From the NCBI GenBank assembly GCA_039000515.1, contig JBCFYV010009882.1, positions 52,937,846-53,001,845 of the forward strand: DNA of 64,000 nucleotides, read 5' to 3'. The stretch is from Timema cristinae. Taxonomy: Eukaryota > Arthropoda > Insecta > Phasmatodea > Timematidae. Positions within the stretch are counted from its first letter, which is position 1. Each line of letters starts with the position of its first letter. The position numbers and the translations under genes are program-made. Shown here piece after piece: positions 37,432 through 48,827 of the stretch. A model generated the notes under the pieces. It saw nothing but the letters and a program-made list of their open reading frames with translations. It had not been told where the DNA came from and did no database searches.

Positions 37432-38617
37432 CTATTGTAGAGCTTGACCACGAGATGTAATGCTTTCTGTATCGAATAGTATATACTCTAGGGACTCTCT
37501 GTTGGATGGCGAGATGGAAGGAGTAGTAGTGCTACGTTGCAATATCTCCACCAGCCCCCTGCTTTATACTACTTATAAGATTTTTAGCCTCCCAGCGTGC
37601 GTCCGGCATGTTATTAAGTAAAACTTTACTTTCAGAAAATTTTGTCCTAATTAAATGAGGTCTGAGATATCGAGTTACGAGCTATCGAGAGTTGACAGTC
37701 GTATCTGGCTGGCAAAATACAAACCATTTATATCCGTTTATTACATTGATCTGGTGTAATATCCCCAAAGTGTATAGATAGCTGGCAGCTCTGCACTATA
37801 TTATACCAAATAAAATTTAAGGAATATAATCTATGATCTCAGAAGTGCATTTAATTTCAAGGAGTACGTTATCATATAATAGTCTTTCTTAATGTAAGTT
37901 TTAATGATTGAATATATTGTAAAAGAGCATTTTAGTGTTATGTATGTCAATGTTAAGTAAACTGTATTATTTAAATTTGGGCCAAAAATTGTTATATAGG
38001 CTTAAACTTATGTGTAGCTTAACCCGTAAGACAAATATTAATTTAACTAAAGTATTGGTAATTAAATTTAATGTCTTATTTATGCTTTTAAAATATGGGA
38101 TAGTAGATATTTAGGGAGTAAAAGGGTGATGCCAGCGTAGCCTGAATTTTTAAAAATCGTAACTGTGAATATTTCTCATTGGTCAGGTGTCAACTGAGAG
38201 GAATGTAGAGAAAGTTTTTGAAGGAGTGATCAAATGGTAACCAGGTTTGATATATATTTACTATAGACACAGTTTTAACAAGCTCAACTTATTATCGCTG
38301 CACGCCACGCGGTTGAATTTGTTAGATTCCATAAAATACCCTTTTAAAAATCAAAAAGTTAAGGAATAAGCCTACATGTTCACGCATTCATAACAAGGGA
38401 ATTTTGTTCTGAAGCTGTCTCTAATAAAAAAGATGTGAAATTTTACGGATGCTAAACCCGGTACACACAACTCATGTGTACAAAAAGTTGTACACAAAAA
38501 TTTTAGCTAAACAGTGTACAAAATCTGCTTTGCATAACTTGTTGTATACAAGTAACACGTTAGAACATATCCTATATCAACCATTTTTATTATACAACTT
38601 TTGGATTGTTAACAATA
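37432..38617. other. No gene seen
   Basis: This is AT-rich, ordinary intergenic-type sequence. No TIR, LTR or protein signature was recognised. Confidence 0.6.
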
Positions 38618-38880
38618 GGTTAACCTCTGTGGTCTTGGGGTAAAGTGTATGCCTCAGGAGCCGATGTTTGTGGGTTCAAGTGAGGCCTCAGAGATATTAA
38701 CAGGCCTGGGTGCTTGGTCCTATGTGAGTTGGTGACGTCACATGGAAGGGCTTACATCTCAGGAATCTGGGTCAACCCTGTTTAGGGAAGTGTCGCCAAG
38801 GCCAAATAACTCCAGTCAGCCAAGAAATTCCTCACAGCATATTTCGCCGTGCCGGTCGTCCAATTGTTACATTAGCTTTA
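38618..38880 (+). repeat. tRNA-derived SINE
   Basis: A tRNA-like head has an A-box-like TGGTCTTGGGGTAAAGTG near 38631 and a B-box-like GGGTTCAAGTGAGGCC near 38672. A unique body runs to CGCCGTGCCGGTCGTCC near 38872. The GC content is higher than its flanks. It is a non-coding retroposon of the internal RNA polymerase III promoter type. Confidence 0.7.
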
Positions 38881-39090
38881 GTAGTTTTAATATAGCATTG
38901 TTTTAGTTTTATAGCATATTATTTTGATGCAAAATATCTCTTAGATATAAAAGTTCTTAGTTGATCGAAAGTGTTAGTGATTCAATGTGTTAGTCTTTAG
39001 TTTGAAAATAGTATTTGTTAGTCCCGCTTACAGATTCACTTTTAATGGCATAAAACTTTTAATTTTTATAATAAAAATTTAAAAATTCCT

Positions 39091-40400
39091 CTTAAGTGTT
39101 GTATTCCTGGGTGTGGATCTAACTATGATTCTCAGAAGGAGAAATATATAAATACATTTTCTTTTCCAAGGAACCCAAACACTGTCAACAGTGGTTATGT
39201 GCAATCCACAGGGACAATTTTATACCGGGAAGTTCTGCTGCTATTATTTTATAGGATCATTTTATTTTAGCAATTTATAATACGAGAAGATCGTGCTACA
39301 AGAGATGTCGGATCTGTTTTAATAGTGCCTAGAAAAATTTCCAAGCTATCCAATAATGCCTTTCTGTCAACTTTTCCTAATCAACCCCCATATTTCACCC
39401 CGGAACCTCTAGCTAAACAAAACTACCTGAAAAACGAAGAGAAGAGTTGGCTTGCCGAGGAAAAGGACAATTTAATAAATGGAATCAAGATGACATTAAA
39501 GATTTCCAGTATTTGAAAGGAAAATCAGCTCAATAAATACAAACCATTTTTCAAAAATTGAGTACAAAATAGTATTACTGTAATGAAAATTGATACAAGT
39601 TGTGAGATTCCTAAAATTACAGCATCATTAAAATTAACCAATAATTTGATAGTTTAAATTTCACACAACAATGTTATCTTAAGAAATCTTAAATTTATAT
39701 GTCTTTTAGGGACAGAAATGTCAATTAACAGGTGGTCCAAATTAGAATGTTTGTTGAGTCATCTAGCTTCATACACTCCCGAGACCCTTTCAACAGAAGA
39801 TTCAATGAAGCATGCCTCAGAAGTTTTAAAACAATGTTGTAATGGCAATGACTCCATTGAACATTATAGTAACATTTTTGCAAGAGGAAATTAATTTGGC
39901 AATTGATAAATCACCCAGATACACACCGGAAACGTTAATATGGGCCTGTTCTGTTTTTTTAGTAATTAGTGGCATATAAGCAAATTAGAAATTTTTACTT
40001 TTTGACACTGCCTCATCCAAACTATTTAAGACAATTATCTCGGGGGGGGGGGGGGGGGGGTGAGGGGGTTTTAAAGTGGCCAACAGATTTTATTCCAACC
40101 ACTACATTAAACACGTTCAAGCTCTTCCATATCTGACGAATATGAAAAGATTTTATTGCAGCAAAAAGTCAAAAAAAGCTAGTACAAAACTTAGCCCAAG
40201 AACAATGCGACTTAAAACAATTTAAATGACCATCTTAGTGATTGTGAATTAGATTATTCCAGTTATTTCAAATATTTTTCCTAACAATTATTCCAAATTA
40301 AAAAATGATTCAATTGCTGGCTCCTCACAGAAAAAAGCTTCCAAACCTACGCATCTTTTTAAAACATTCCTAAACATTGAGCTTGGAAGATTGTATCAAC
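39091..40400 (+). pseudogene. THAP-domain / P-element-like transposase remnant
   Basis: It opens with LKCCIPGCGSNYDSQKEKYI, then FSFPRNP; after a frameshift CQQWLCAIHRDNFIP follows. This is the C2CH THAP pattern CxxxGC...FP...W...I.R..F. VLIVPRKISKLSNNAFLSTF follows at about 39320-39378. Further right, SIEHYSNIFA (about 39855) and LTLPHPNYLRQLS (about 39998-40038) recall THAP9/P-type transposase proteins. A TTTTAG acceptor-like site lies before 39711. A poly-G run at about 40039-40059 and several indels break the frame. No start codon is visible close upstream. Confidence 0.6.
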
Positions 40401-40697
40401 GTAAGGACTTAAAAAATATATATTATAAATGTTGCCTATTTAAGAATTAATATAATATATTTAGGGCTTTGATTTTAATTTAGCCATTTAAGAATGTAAT
40501 CGGTATTTTTCCTAGCGTGCATCCAGTGGCTCGACAGCCCTTCACTGTGACGTCATGAAAACAGTACCCAGGCTTGTATCTTGGGGGCCCTTTGGGTTTA
40601 ACCCCACCCGGGTGTCAAAGGATTTTTCTTGAGGAATAAATATTCCTACCATAATTTCCTTCAGAAGGGTAGTAAAGCTGTTGGTCTAAGTCAGTTA

Positions 40698-40838
40698 TGT
40701 TGTATTTATTACTCTACCTTATTGGTAAACAAGGGTCACAAATCACTAGTTTGATATAAAATTACATCCCACTTTGGTTTATAGTTCTGTATGTTCACTT
40801 CCACTTTCATTCCATTCCACTTCCACAGATCATCACTT
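40698..40838 (-). repeat. Gypsy-like 3' LTR
   Basis: It shares TGTTGTATTTATTACTC, ACCTTATTGGTA and ATAGTTCTGTATGTTCACTT with 48682-48827 in the same order. On the minus strand it is preceded by an A/G-rich tract (about 40840-40870), suitable as polypurine tract. Confidence 0.7.
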
Positions 40839-41918
40839 ACTTTTTATTAATTCTTTTTTTTTCTCTCAAAGGCTGGCTGGCAGTATCCCAATCCCATTTT
40901 GATTTAGATTCCAATAATTTGTATAAGGGGTAAAGCTGTGATGCTAAATTATTTAAGAATCTACCATTGTAATTTATGAGTCCAAGGTATGCCCTTACCC
41001 ATTGACAACTGGGTATTAGTGCATCCATTATCACTTTGACAAGTCCATCCAATGGATTTATACCCTTCTCATCAAGTTTATGTCCCACAAATATTATACC
41101 GGTACTAGTTTTCAAAAATCCACATTTTTTACAAAAATTTGGCTTAATTCCTTTTTATTTTACTCTCTGTAACATCTTTTCTGTCTTATAGTAGGCATCC
41201 CCCTGTCCCCACCTACTTGATATGTCATCAAGTTAACACAAAGTATCTTCCAGTTCCCCCTGTCCCTATTATGCATTTTTGAAAACTTGTGCTGCCACTG
41301 TTTTTCCATAAGGTAGGCGTGCAAACCTATAAATTCCTTTTTAGTGTTTACTGTAAGGAGTAGATGTGAGCGTTCTCCCCTCTAACTGTAATATGCTTTT
41401 CCCAAACCAATCTTGGAGAAACTTTACTCTTGGATACCAGCAAAAATATCTTCAGGTGTTAATATAGGATAGTGTTCACTTTTATGTATTGGTTCAAAGT
41501 CACTTTACAGTCACCACATAACCTTATTGCCTTAACTGTTGGGTTTGCCCCAAACCCCTAGTGGGGTCGCCCATTCTGTCTGTGTAACTGGATATACTAC
41601 CTGTGCTTTTTCTAAAATTCCTCCAACTTTTTACACTTGCCTTAATTGCATATGGAACCGGTCAGGCTTTGCAATATATGGGATAACATCTTCTTTAAGC
41701 ACAATGTTGCTTTGATTACTTTTATCGGGCCTAATGGTTTCCCAACCAATGTTTTGTGTTTTTAATTAATTTCTCAGATGTATATTTTCCCCTTTTCTTC
41801 CCTCTTAAATCACCTACGCTACTGAAGCCCAGTTAGTTTTAATATCTTGACCCAAAGTTTCTTCTTAAAAAAGCCTGCAATCTTGTAGAACCACGCTTTT
41901 CCACTACAACGGTAGCTT
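40839..41918 (-). pseudogene. Gypsy-like reverse transcriptase (partial)
   Basis: On the minus strand, VVVEKRGSTRLQ near the insertion junction leads to GKPLGPIKVIKATLCLKK, then TEWATPLGVW (about 41555-41585), LCGDCKVTLNQY (about 41490-41526) and RFARLPYGK (about 41305-41332). Codons for a DDI lie at 41221-41229. The longest open piece, 40837-41115, has GLVKVIMDALIPS, RAYLGLINYNGRFLNNLAS and LYPLYKLLESKSKW. This is the fingers-palm-connection order of Ty3/gypsy RT. Many indels break it, and RNase H is missing. Confidence 0.85.
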
Positions 41919-42124
41919 TAGGGGAGGTTGGGCACTTTGGTACACTTCAAAGTATTCTACTTTTATCAAAAAGAAAAAGCTTGCACACTGAACTTTAATA
42001 AATTTTATTAAACACTTTGACACTTCTGTTAAAATACAATTTTAAATTAAGATACCGAATGCATATTATTGCTACATTTTTAAATTTAAATTTAAAATCA
42101 ATTTTTTTCTGTACCAAAAGTACC

Positions 42125-42165
42125 CCGTGTGGGGCACATTGGTAAGAGTGGGGCACATTGTTTGA
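42125..42165. repeat. Subterminal TIR-core repeats of the Tigger-like element
   Basis: Two direct copies of GTGGGGCACATTG, 19 bp apart and about 205 bp inside the left end, repeat the core of the terminal repeat. Such repeats are commonly extra transposase-binding sites; here that is an inference. Confidence 0.65.
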
Positions 42166-42759
42166 CTATGAAAAAAGTAAATATCTCTGGCAATTGTTAT
42201 TAATTAACTATATTTTTGTTATCAAATAGCTTATTAATAGTTTATCTGGTTCAGTAATGGTTAAGCTTACTTACTAATGTAATTTTCCCTATTATATGCT
42301 TTATAATAATTAATAATAATAAAGGTTATATAACCAGCAAAATTAACATTAAATTACATAAAGAAACAGCTCTTGATGTTCCCTTTTACTAGTGAAGGTT
42401 GAAGTAGGTTCATTTCCACATCTGAAATATCAATAGTGGAAATGTTAGCTAAATCATCATCATTTAAAATTTTAAAAACATCCTTTTTTTCTCAAAAATT
42501 TCACAAAAAACTCAGACTCCTTTATCTTTTCTTTAATTTGTCCTATGTTGTATTTAACACTTTTTTTTTTGAGAAAATCTCACTAGGATGAAATCATTTA
42601 ATCCTACATTTGATTTTCCTCTTTTTCTTTATTGATATTTGGCACAAATCGGAAACATCTTTCATTGTTATCATAATTGGACATATCCATAGCCGAGCAC
42701 TAAGGTCACACTCTAAAATGCTGTCAGAAAACCTCCCATCTAGGTCACACTCAGAATCT

Positions 42760-44141
42760 TCACTTTCAGGTTTTTAACGTTTGATTTTTTAACTGCATAG
42801 CATGGATTCTAGGCCTATTTCTTTTCTCCAATTCAGTTTCTAATCTATTTTTTTTGGGGGGGGGGGGGGTTGAAGTTAATTTTTGATTAACTTTTTTTGC
42901 GTCTTTTGATACACAATTTCCTTGGCATGGCTTTTGGATAGGGTCATACAAATTCTGGTGTTGCAGCTTTTGGCGTTAAGCTACTGCTTCCTCTTGTTGA
43001 AGACAGGTCTTCAACACCCTTTATTGGGTCTTCAGATGACAAAGAAGAGGGGGCAGGTTGTGATGTAACTATTGCAATTTGGTAGACCTTCAGGTTGAGG
43101 GAGGGGTTGGTCTGTTATGAAAGCACATTCAAAATCTTCTTTTGAAAAAACAAAACGATTCGAAGGCCACAATCCTGTTTTTTTTGGATGATGAAACTAT
43201 GTTTGAAGGCTGAAAGTGAAGTGGCCAGTTTAGATTTTTTATAGGGGGTTGATGTTCTTCCAGGATGTGCTAACATCAAACTATTAATGCTGTCTTCAAA
43301 TGTGACTTAAATGGGCTGTAAAGAAAACATTAAGGGCTGCAACCAATGTGTGCAATGAGGCGGAAATTTTGACAAAGTGAATTCCATTTTCTCTGCAGTA
43401 AAAAATTTTACTTCTAGGGAAGCATGGATTCAGGGTTGTATAAAAGAATGAGAATAGGGTCTTCTGTTGTAGCCCTAAAAATGTTTTGACATGTTTAATG
43501 ACATCAACAAATAGTTCAATTCATTCCACCCCGAAGGTGAACATAGGCTTAAATTTTCGGGGGGTGCACCATTCACAAGGAAGATTTATACCGTTTCCTA
43601 GGAAACACATATATTGGAGGAACTTTATTATCAGTCGCTCCAACAACGGCACCAAGGTGACTAGTTCCCTCTTTCTGCTGAAACTGCTTGTCCGACTTTT
43701 TTAGTTCCTGTTTCTTGCCACTACTTTGGGCACTTGCAGCACTGTAGTAATGCCAGTCTCATCAGGTTGTAAATGTGGTCTGAAGATACTTTGTATTTTT
43801 CTAAAGCTTCCTCAAAATTATTGAAGAAAGCATTCATGTTTGTCTCATTAAAACTTGTTACCCTTGACAAGCTAGTATTTTCCGGCTTCTTAGGTGAGGT
43901 TAGGAAATCACTTCATTAATTCCAACATCCAGTCCTTCCCCGCTTCTTCATTTTCAGTCCATGAAAGTGGAATTTTAATCTCTTCTGTTTGTCCTAATTT
44001 TTTTGGCATTCATGTGGACACATTTTCTAACCTGCTGTATGTTAATCCATATGTATTTTTGAACTTTTTATTAAATAATCTGGAGCATTTGTTTTTGTTT
44101 TTTGGTATAAACTTTTTTTATGGTATATTTTTAGCTAAATG
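42760..44141 (-). pseudogene. Pogo/Tigger (CENP-B-like, DDE_1) transposase
   Basis: On the minus strand the family order is clear. FTKE/QEQM..YLIKSSKIHM lies at about 44030-44105. The HTH_CENPB-like end has PENTSLSRVTSFNETNMNAF (about 43825-43890). The first catalytic motif YNLDETGITTVLQ is at 43735-43773. NELDLFVDVIKH and NILGLQQKTLF are near 43460-43520, and CRENGIHFVKI at about 43370-43402. Tail segments such as GHPGRTSTPYKKSKLATS are near 43215-43270. The D-x-H second motif expected near 43420 is not readable (LILLYNP instead), so catalysis is probably lost or the bases are wrong. The protein normally performs TA-targeted cut-and-paste. Confidence 0.85.
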
Positions 44142-44149
44142 ACAGTTCT

Positions 44150-45920
44150 TTTAGCCCAGAAAAAGTTTGAGTACTAGGTCCTGATATTTCATCATTTGGA
44201 TCAATCAAAGATTTGTATTTATAAAAAAAATATTAGACGATTAAATAAGGTTATTACTTTTAACCATGAATTCTTGCGCCTCTGCACAGGAGCTTTCCAG
44301 TCATTCCTCCATTAAAAATTTGCACTTAAAGCATTTGCAACTGCCTTCTCATCAATATTTTTAAAATCATATACTTCAGATTGATTTACTTCTTGGACTT
44401 CATATTTTCATTTTTTTGAAGAAAAGTCTAGCCATGTATACCATCCAGAGAGTAATATTTTTTTCAATATTTCTGCTGGCTGTTTCAATGTGGGATGAAC
44501 CGAGTTGCACTCCATCTGGAGTGGTGGAGGTTAAAAAAAATAGTTAATCTATAACCGTAATGTCCAGTTTTGTACTGCATAAATAGACATTGTGGCTAAA
44601 ATGACATTTTGTTTTGCCCACCACTTGTATCTGACATGAAGGCAAATTCTTTACAATCTTGGGTGGACTCTTCAAATAATAAAAAAGGCAAGATCCCACC
44701 CCCTTTGAGCCCAGGCTAGCAGTGGCTTCATGCCACATATAATTCAACGCTTTTCGTGTTTCTACATTGTATATTGTTAGGTTGTATACAGCCGTCTTTT
44801 TTATAAAAAATAGCCTTTGCTTTTATGCGGGGCAGTATTGTTCAGCTTCAAAATCAAATTTCAAAAATTGGCACTCACCATTAAGTGCTTTACAGCAGCC
44901 CCATGGCTTCTTTAGTGTGACTGACAGCTCACAGCTGACAGCTAAAAGCTTTGAAAAGTTACCAGACCAAATTATGTATCCTTACACCGAACCGTATGAT
45001 CTGCAAATCATGTGTGTAGCAGCTGTCACTGCTGATGGTCAAAATTGGTACATACCTAAATACTGACTGTCAGAAGTTTAGCTGTGAGCTGTCAGTCACC
45101 ACCAAAGAAGCCATGGGGCTACTCTTTTTTTAAATAAATCTTTGAAAGTACAGACTTTTTTTTCCAAGTGGCTGTTTTGTTTCTCTTGATTTAAAAGCTT
45201 TTACTCTTCCGCCATGTGCTCAAACTTGTAACATTGGTCACACATGTCTTTGGGTTGTGTGAAAAGATAAATTGAAGTTACTTTAAAAAATGATTTCGAT
45301 AAAACCATAGTTTTTTGGGAACAACATTTTCTGAGTCACACTTTTCAAGATAAAGCGTAAATTTTTGAAACATTCAGATCGTGCTAAGTATTCCTTTTTT
45401 GTGTATTTGCATGTGTAATGTGATGGCACTTTTCGGATGAATTTATTTGCGTTATAATGTACTCTTGGCTACTATCAGGTTTCTTTACCCCTGGGGTGTG
45501 TCGTCACCCGTTTGTCAATATAAAACCATGTTACAGCCATACATATTTCACAACTGGTCTTGATTATTCAAAACTGGCTAAAAAAACTTTTGGTGTAAAT
45601 TGTATGACTTTGTTTTTGCCCAGGTAAAAGGGACTCTGGTGTTTTGTCTCCTTGAAAACTTCAGATTTTGTACGAATCACTTTTTTTCCCAAAACAATCA
45701 ATGAATTTGGTACTGTCTCTGTTTACATCAGAAATTTTCCCAAATACTCAGTGTGGATCCTATTCCCTATCTGCATTTGTGAATACATTTTAGTAGTTTG
45801 AGGTTCACTCACCAAATCTTGACAAAAGGGAAGAGAGTTGGAATAAAGCATCGTCAATATTGGCAGGGGAGCAAAGATTGGACCCTTGGTTTCATTCATC
45901 ATCTTTATCCAAACACTCAT
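44150..45920 (-). pseudogene. Uncharacterised insect family with SDxxGGQNK motif (DDE-like)
   Basis: On the minus strand the N-side pieces include NRIHTEYLGKFLM (about 45720-45760) and KDMCDQCYKFEHMAEE (about 45210-45258). The core has FDFEAEQYCPA (about 44828-44860), AVYNLTIYNVETRKALNYMW, EATASLGSKGVGSCLFYYLK and SDTSGGQNK (about 44606-44636). The end is near DPNDEISGPST (about 44175-44207). I know this pattern (CDxC..., W-E-A..G..E(I/V)GSCL..YL, SD.C.GQN.N) from many unnamed insect and cnidarian proteins. I believe it is the family now called DUF7869, but I cannot verify the name. Conserved acidic residues suggest a nuclease/transposase fold. It is split by a MITE and has frame breaks. Confidence 0.65.
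44896..45122. mobile_element. Fold-back MITE inside the GGQNK gene
   Basis: Imperfect inverted arms of about 50 bp start AGCCCCATGGCTTCTTT (44898) and end with the inverse AAAGAAGCCATGGGGCTACT (45122). Both arms contain TGACTGACAGCTCACAGCT or its inverse. Removing it brings KSVLSKIYLKKE next to KALNGECQFLKFDFEAEQ on the minus strand, so it probably inserted into that coding frame. Class unknown; the tiny size means non-autonomous. Confidence 0.75.
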
Positions 45921-46445
45921 TTGGCTCGTTTACATTAATTACCTTAACAAAAATAAATAACTAAAAAATAATAAAAGTAGAGGTGTAAGATCTAATTACA
46001 AACCTTAGATCTAAAAAGTTAAATAAGTAGCTCAATATAATTATAAGACAAAACTGTAATAATGTATCACTCATACAAAATACTTAGCCAGTAAATTGGG
46101 GTTGAAACACTCTCGTGACTTTTTACACATTATCTGAGTTTGATAAAAATTAATTTTTAGTGAATTTAATTTTTATTTTTCTAAAAGATTGTGTAAAATT
46201 TAGGTGGGGCTTGTTCAAGTTAACACATCTGAAGTGTCTGGTGGATGCGATGTTAGGACTTTAAAAACATTTTTTAGAAACTAAATACTTTTTAATGTAT
46301 ATTGTTCAGTTAAAAATATGTATATTTTATATCAAAATGTATTGTTTTGACTATATAATTATAAAAAAAACAGTTTTTATGAATGTTTTATGCTCTAAAA
46401 ATTTAATCTTTTGATAAAATTGAAATAATAACCTTAACATTTAAA

Positions 46446-46850
46446 TCATCTTACCTGTGTAGATGAAGCACCCCCGTATCAATTTTCAAATTGCGTATAA
46501 CCCGAAGAATTGTAAGACGCGGTGCTAATAATAATAATAATATATAATAATAATAATAAATTTTCAAATCTAGGTAAAATACAAGATTTTTCACCACATT
46601 CATGATCAGAAGTTATCACTCAGTCCACACACATCATCTAAAACATCCAAGATGGATGGTTCCAAGGATGGACATGGGTGCTCCCCGGTTTCTTGTCCAA
46701 TTTGGTCAACTAGCACATTTTCACTTTGTTTTAAAAATACAATATCTTCTTTGCTCGTTTCTTTTTGTGATCTTCTGTTTGTATATTCTAAACTATATTC
46801 AGAACAATCTTGTTTGGAAATAGAACCATTGTTATTTCATAGCTGTTCAA
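46446..46850 (-). CDS. Putative 5' exon of the GGQNK-family gene
   Basis: The minus strand is open for about 75 codons (about 46606-46830), including NGSISKQDCSEYSLEYTNRR, SENVLVDQIGQETGEH and PSILDVLDDVCGLSDNF. Downstream the sequence runs through a SINE-tail-like segment to CACAG|GTAAGATGA at about 46455, a very good splice donor. The composition (acidic, low complexity) fits the variable N-terminal part of the family at 44150-45920. The link to that gene is inference from order and orientation. Confidence 0.4.
46470..46562 (+). repeat. SINE 3' tail fragment
   Basis: GTATAACCCGAAGAATTGTAAGACGCGGTGC is followed by AAT repeats. It matches the tail shared by the SINEs at 51665, 53905 and 60310. 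The head is missing. Confidence 0.6.
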
Positions 46851-47565
46851 AGGTTAACTTTCAAAATTTTTCCCTCTGTTAAAAGCCATAATACTAGAAG
46901 TTTATTCTCATTCCATGGCTATGTAAGTTAGTAGCTGCAAGAGTCAAAACATCATGAAGGTACCTAATTTATAAAGAATACACACAAATAACTTACAATC
47001 CCTGACAAATAGATGTAAAACCCAGTCTTTAAAATTGTACAGATTGTTTCACAAAAACCCAACAAAAGGGGGAATCAGTTGACTCATTAAGTTACTGTCA
47101 ACCTTACTCAAGACAAATAGGCAAGTCCTTTCGTGTCAAACCCCTTGTATTCAAGTAGTTTCTTTGTCTCTAACTTGGTATGAGTACTATAAAGCTAGTC
47201 AAAGAGACTTAACAAGAAATACAACACTTTCACTCTAACTCAACTGCTTGATTTTTAGTTAGGCTTGTACTATTATGAAAACCATATTAACTAGAGACAC
47301 AATTCTTTGACCGTGATAGGACTTAGTTTTATAACTTCACTAGTGACTGTAACTCAAAAACAAAATTTTGTAGTTATGGTTCTTTGTACTAAGCCTCGAT
47401 TTGAGGCTACAAAAGCTTAATTTTTTAGTAACTGCTAGACATTGGGTATATCACTAAACTTAAACATGAAGTGTATAAAAGTGTTACCAACATCTAAAAA
47501 AAAGATTAATAAAAGTTTTTGTTTGGAAATAATAACTTGAAACCAATGTCCCCCACTCTCCCCTA

Positions 47566-48681
47566 CGGTTTGTCCCTTGTGTGTATTGTCACTTGGAACT
47601 CCCTTTTACTTCAAGTGGCTGCTCTGAGTATGTTTTAAGCTTTAAAGATGTCGGACTTAATTTAATTTGTAAAAATTGTTTTCTATACAATTTTTCGGAA
47701 AAATATGGTTACTGCTGCCCCACTATCCACTACCACAATCACAGGCTTCCTGTTCACTAACACTGTTATGCCCATTGTTCCTTTTAGATATTTCATATTA
47801 ACACATGAATATATTACACATTAAAAATTGCCGCTTCTACTTCAATTTCTACTGCCTGCATTTTCCCCAGCACTTTTACACCCCAAAATTTCAATTGAAC
47901 TACTTTTCCGCCCCTATGGCATCTACTATTTTTGAGAGAAATAAAACAGTTTCCAAAACTGATTCTCTCTTCACAACGATAGCAGGGAATATACTTTGTA
48001 CCTCTCCCTTGTCTTGTCCATATTTCTTGTCCTTGGTATATCTTGGTTGCCTGACCTTCAGCCTCCCCAAAACCATTGTCTATACAACTTGATCCCGGCT
48101 GGGCTATGAAACACTTTCACTTGACAATCAGCTTCCTTTAGACGCAGTCCTACATTTAGTGCCTTTTGAAATGTTATTTCCACTTCTGCCATTAACTTTT
48201 GTTGAATCTCTTTTGATAGCAAACTATCACTAACCTATCACACAAAGTTTCGCCTAGAAATACTTATAGTTGCATGAAGCGTTCTATGTTTAATTTTCAT
48301 GGCTATTCCGCAATACTTTCACTTCTTGTTGAACCTCTTTCCCAACCTCACTCTCTTGGCTATAATGGTTTTTTTAGGAGCAAATGTTGTTTAATCACAT
48401 TAACAACTCCACCAAACTTTTTGAAGAAGGTAGATCTTGGTACCAACAAGTTTTTTAAACCTTAATTTTTTTTGGTCCGATCATCGTAAAAAATAATGGG
48501 AAATTTTTGTTTCTTCCTACATTATGTACCCCAAAAAATGCATATCCAATTTTTTCCCAAAAAACTAAGTCGTCTACCTCATTAAACTTGTTAAACCTTG
48601 TTGCCACCATCATAATTGTCGTGACAGTTTCACTCGTCGCCTCCTAAGGTTGGTTTATTGTGATTTTTCTCGTCACCCACT
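47566..48681 (-). pseudogene. Gypsy-like gag and protease
   Basis: On the minus strand, downstream of the LTR, there are gag-like segments: KLDMHFLGYIM, then KALNVGLRLKEADCQVKVF near 48110-48170. The protease active-site segment is VNRKPVIVVVDSGAAVTI at about 47708-47760. The frame continues as LEVKGSS to the junction at 47565, and resumes on the other side of the insert at 41918. Indels interrupt gag several times. This is the retroviral-type polyprotein order of Ty3/gypsy elements; no envelope gene is seen. Confidence 0.7.
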
Positions 48682-48827
48682 GTTGTATTTATTACTCGCA
48701 CCTTATTGGTATATCAAAGGTCACAATCATTAGTTGTATAAAAACACTAAATCCCACTTTGGATATAGTTCTGTATGTTCACTTTCACTTCCATTCCTTT
48801 CCCATTTTCAATAGATCATCACTTCCC
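48682..48827 (-). repeat. Gypsy-like 5' LTR
   Basis: It matches 40698-40838 in sequence and orientation. The shared block ends at GATCATCACTT on the plus strand, before the flanks diverge. Confidence 0.7.

Larger units (their letters stand above)
41921..47563 (-). mobile_element. Pogo/Tigger-like DNA transposon nested in gypsy
   Basis: The left end reads TA then GGGGAGGTTGGGCACTTTGG (41921). The right end is the inverse, CCAATGTCCCCCACTCTCCCC, ending at 47563 and followed by TA. A TA target duplication (41919-41920 and 47564-47565) is typical of Tc1/mariner/pogo elements. TIR-core repeats GTGGGGCACATTG recur at about 42130 and 42149. It carries a DDE_1 transposase and a second gene in the same orientation. 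At 5.6 kb it is larger than the 2-3 kb I would expect for Tigger. Confidence 0.8.

Noticed and set aside
38618..38700. A functional tRNA gene, because A and B boxes are visible
   Set aside because: No cloverleaf with paired acceptor stem could be traced and a SINE body follows, so it is a tRNA-derived SINE.
40039..40059. Poly-G run as a possible G-quadruplex
   Set aside because: Similar runs in this window are demonstrably consensus artefacts (6354-6376 against copy 2), so the length cannot be trusted.
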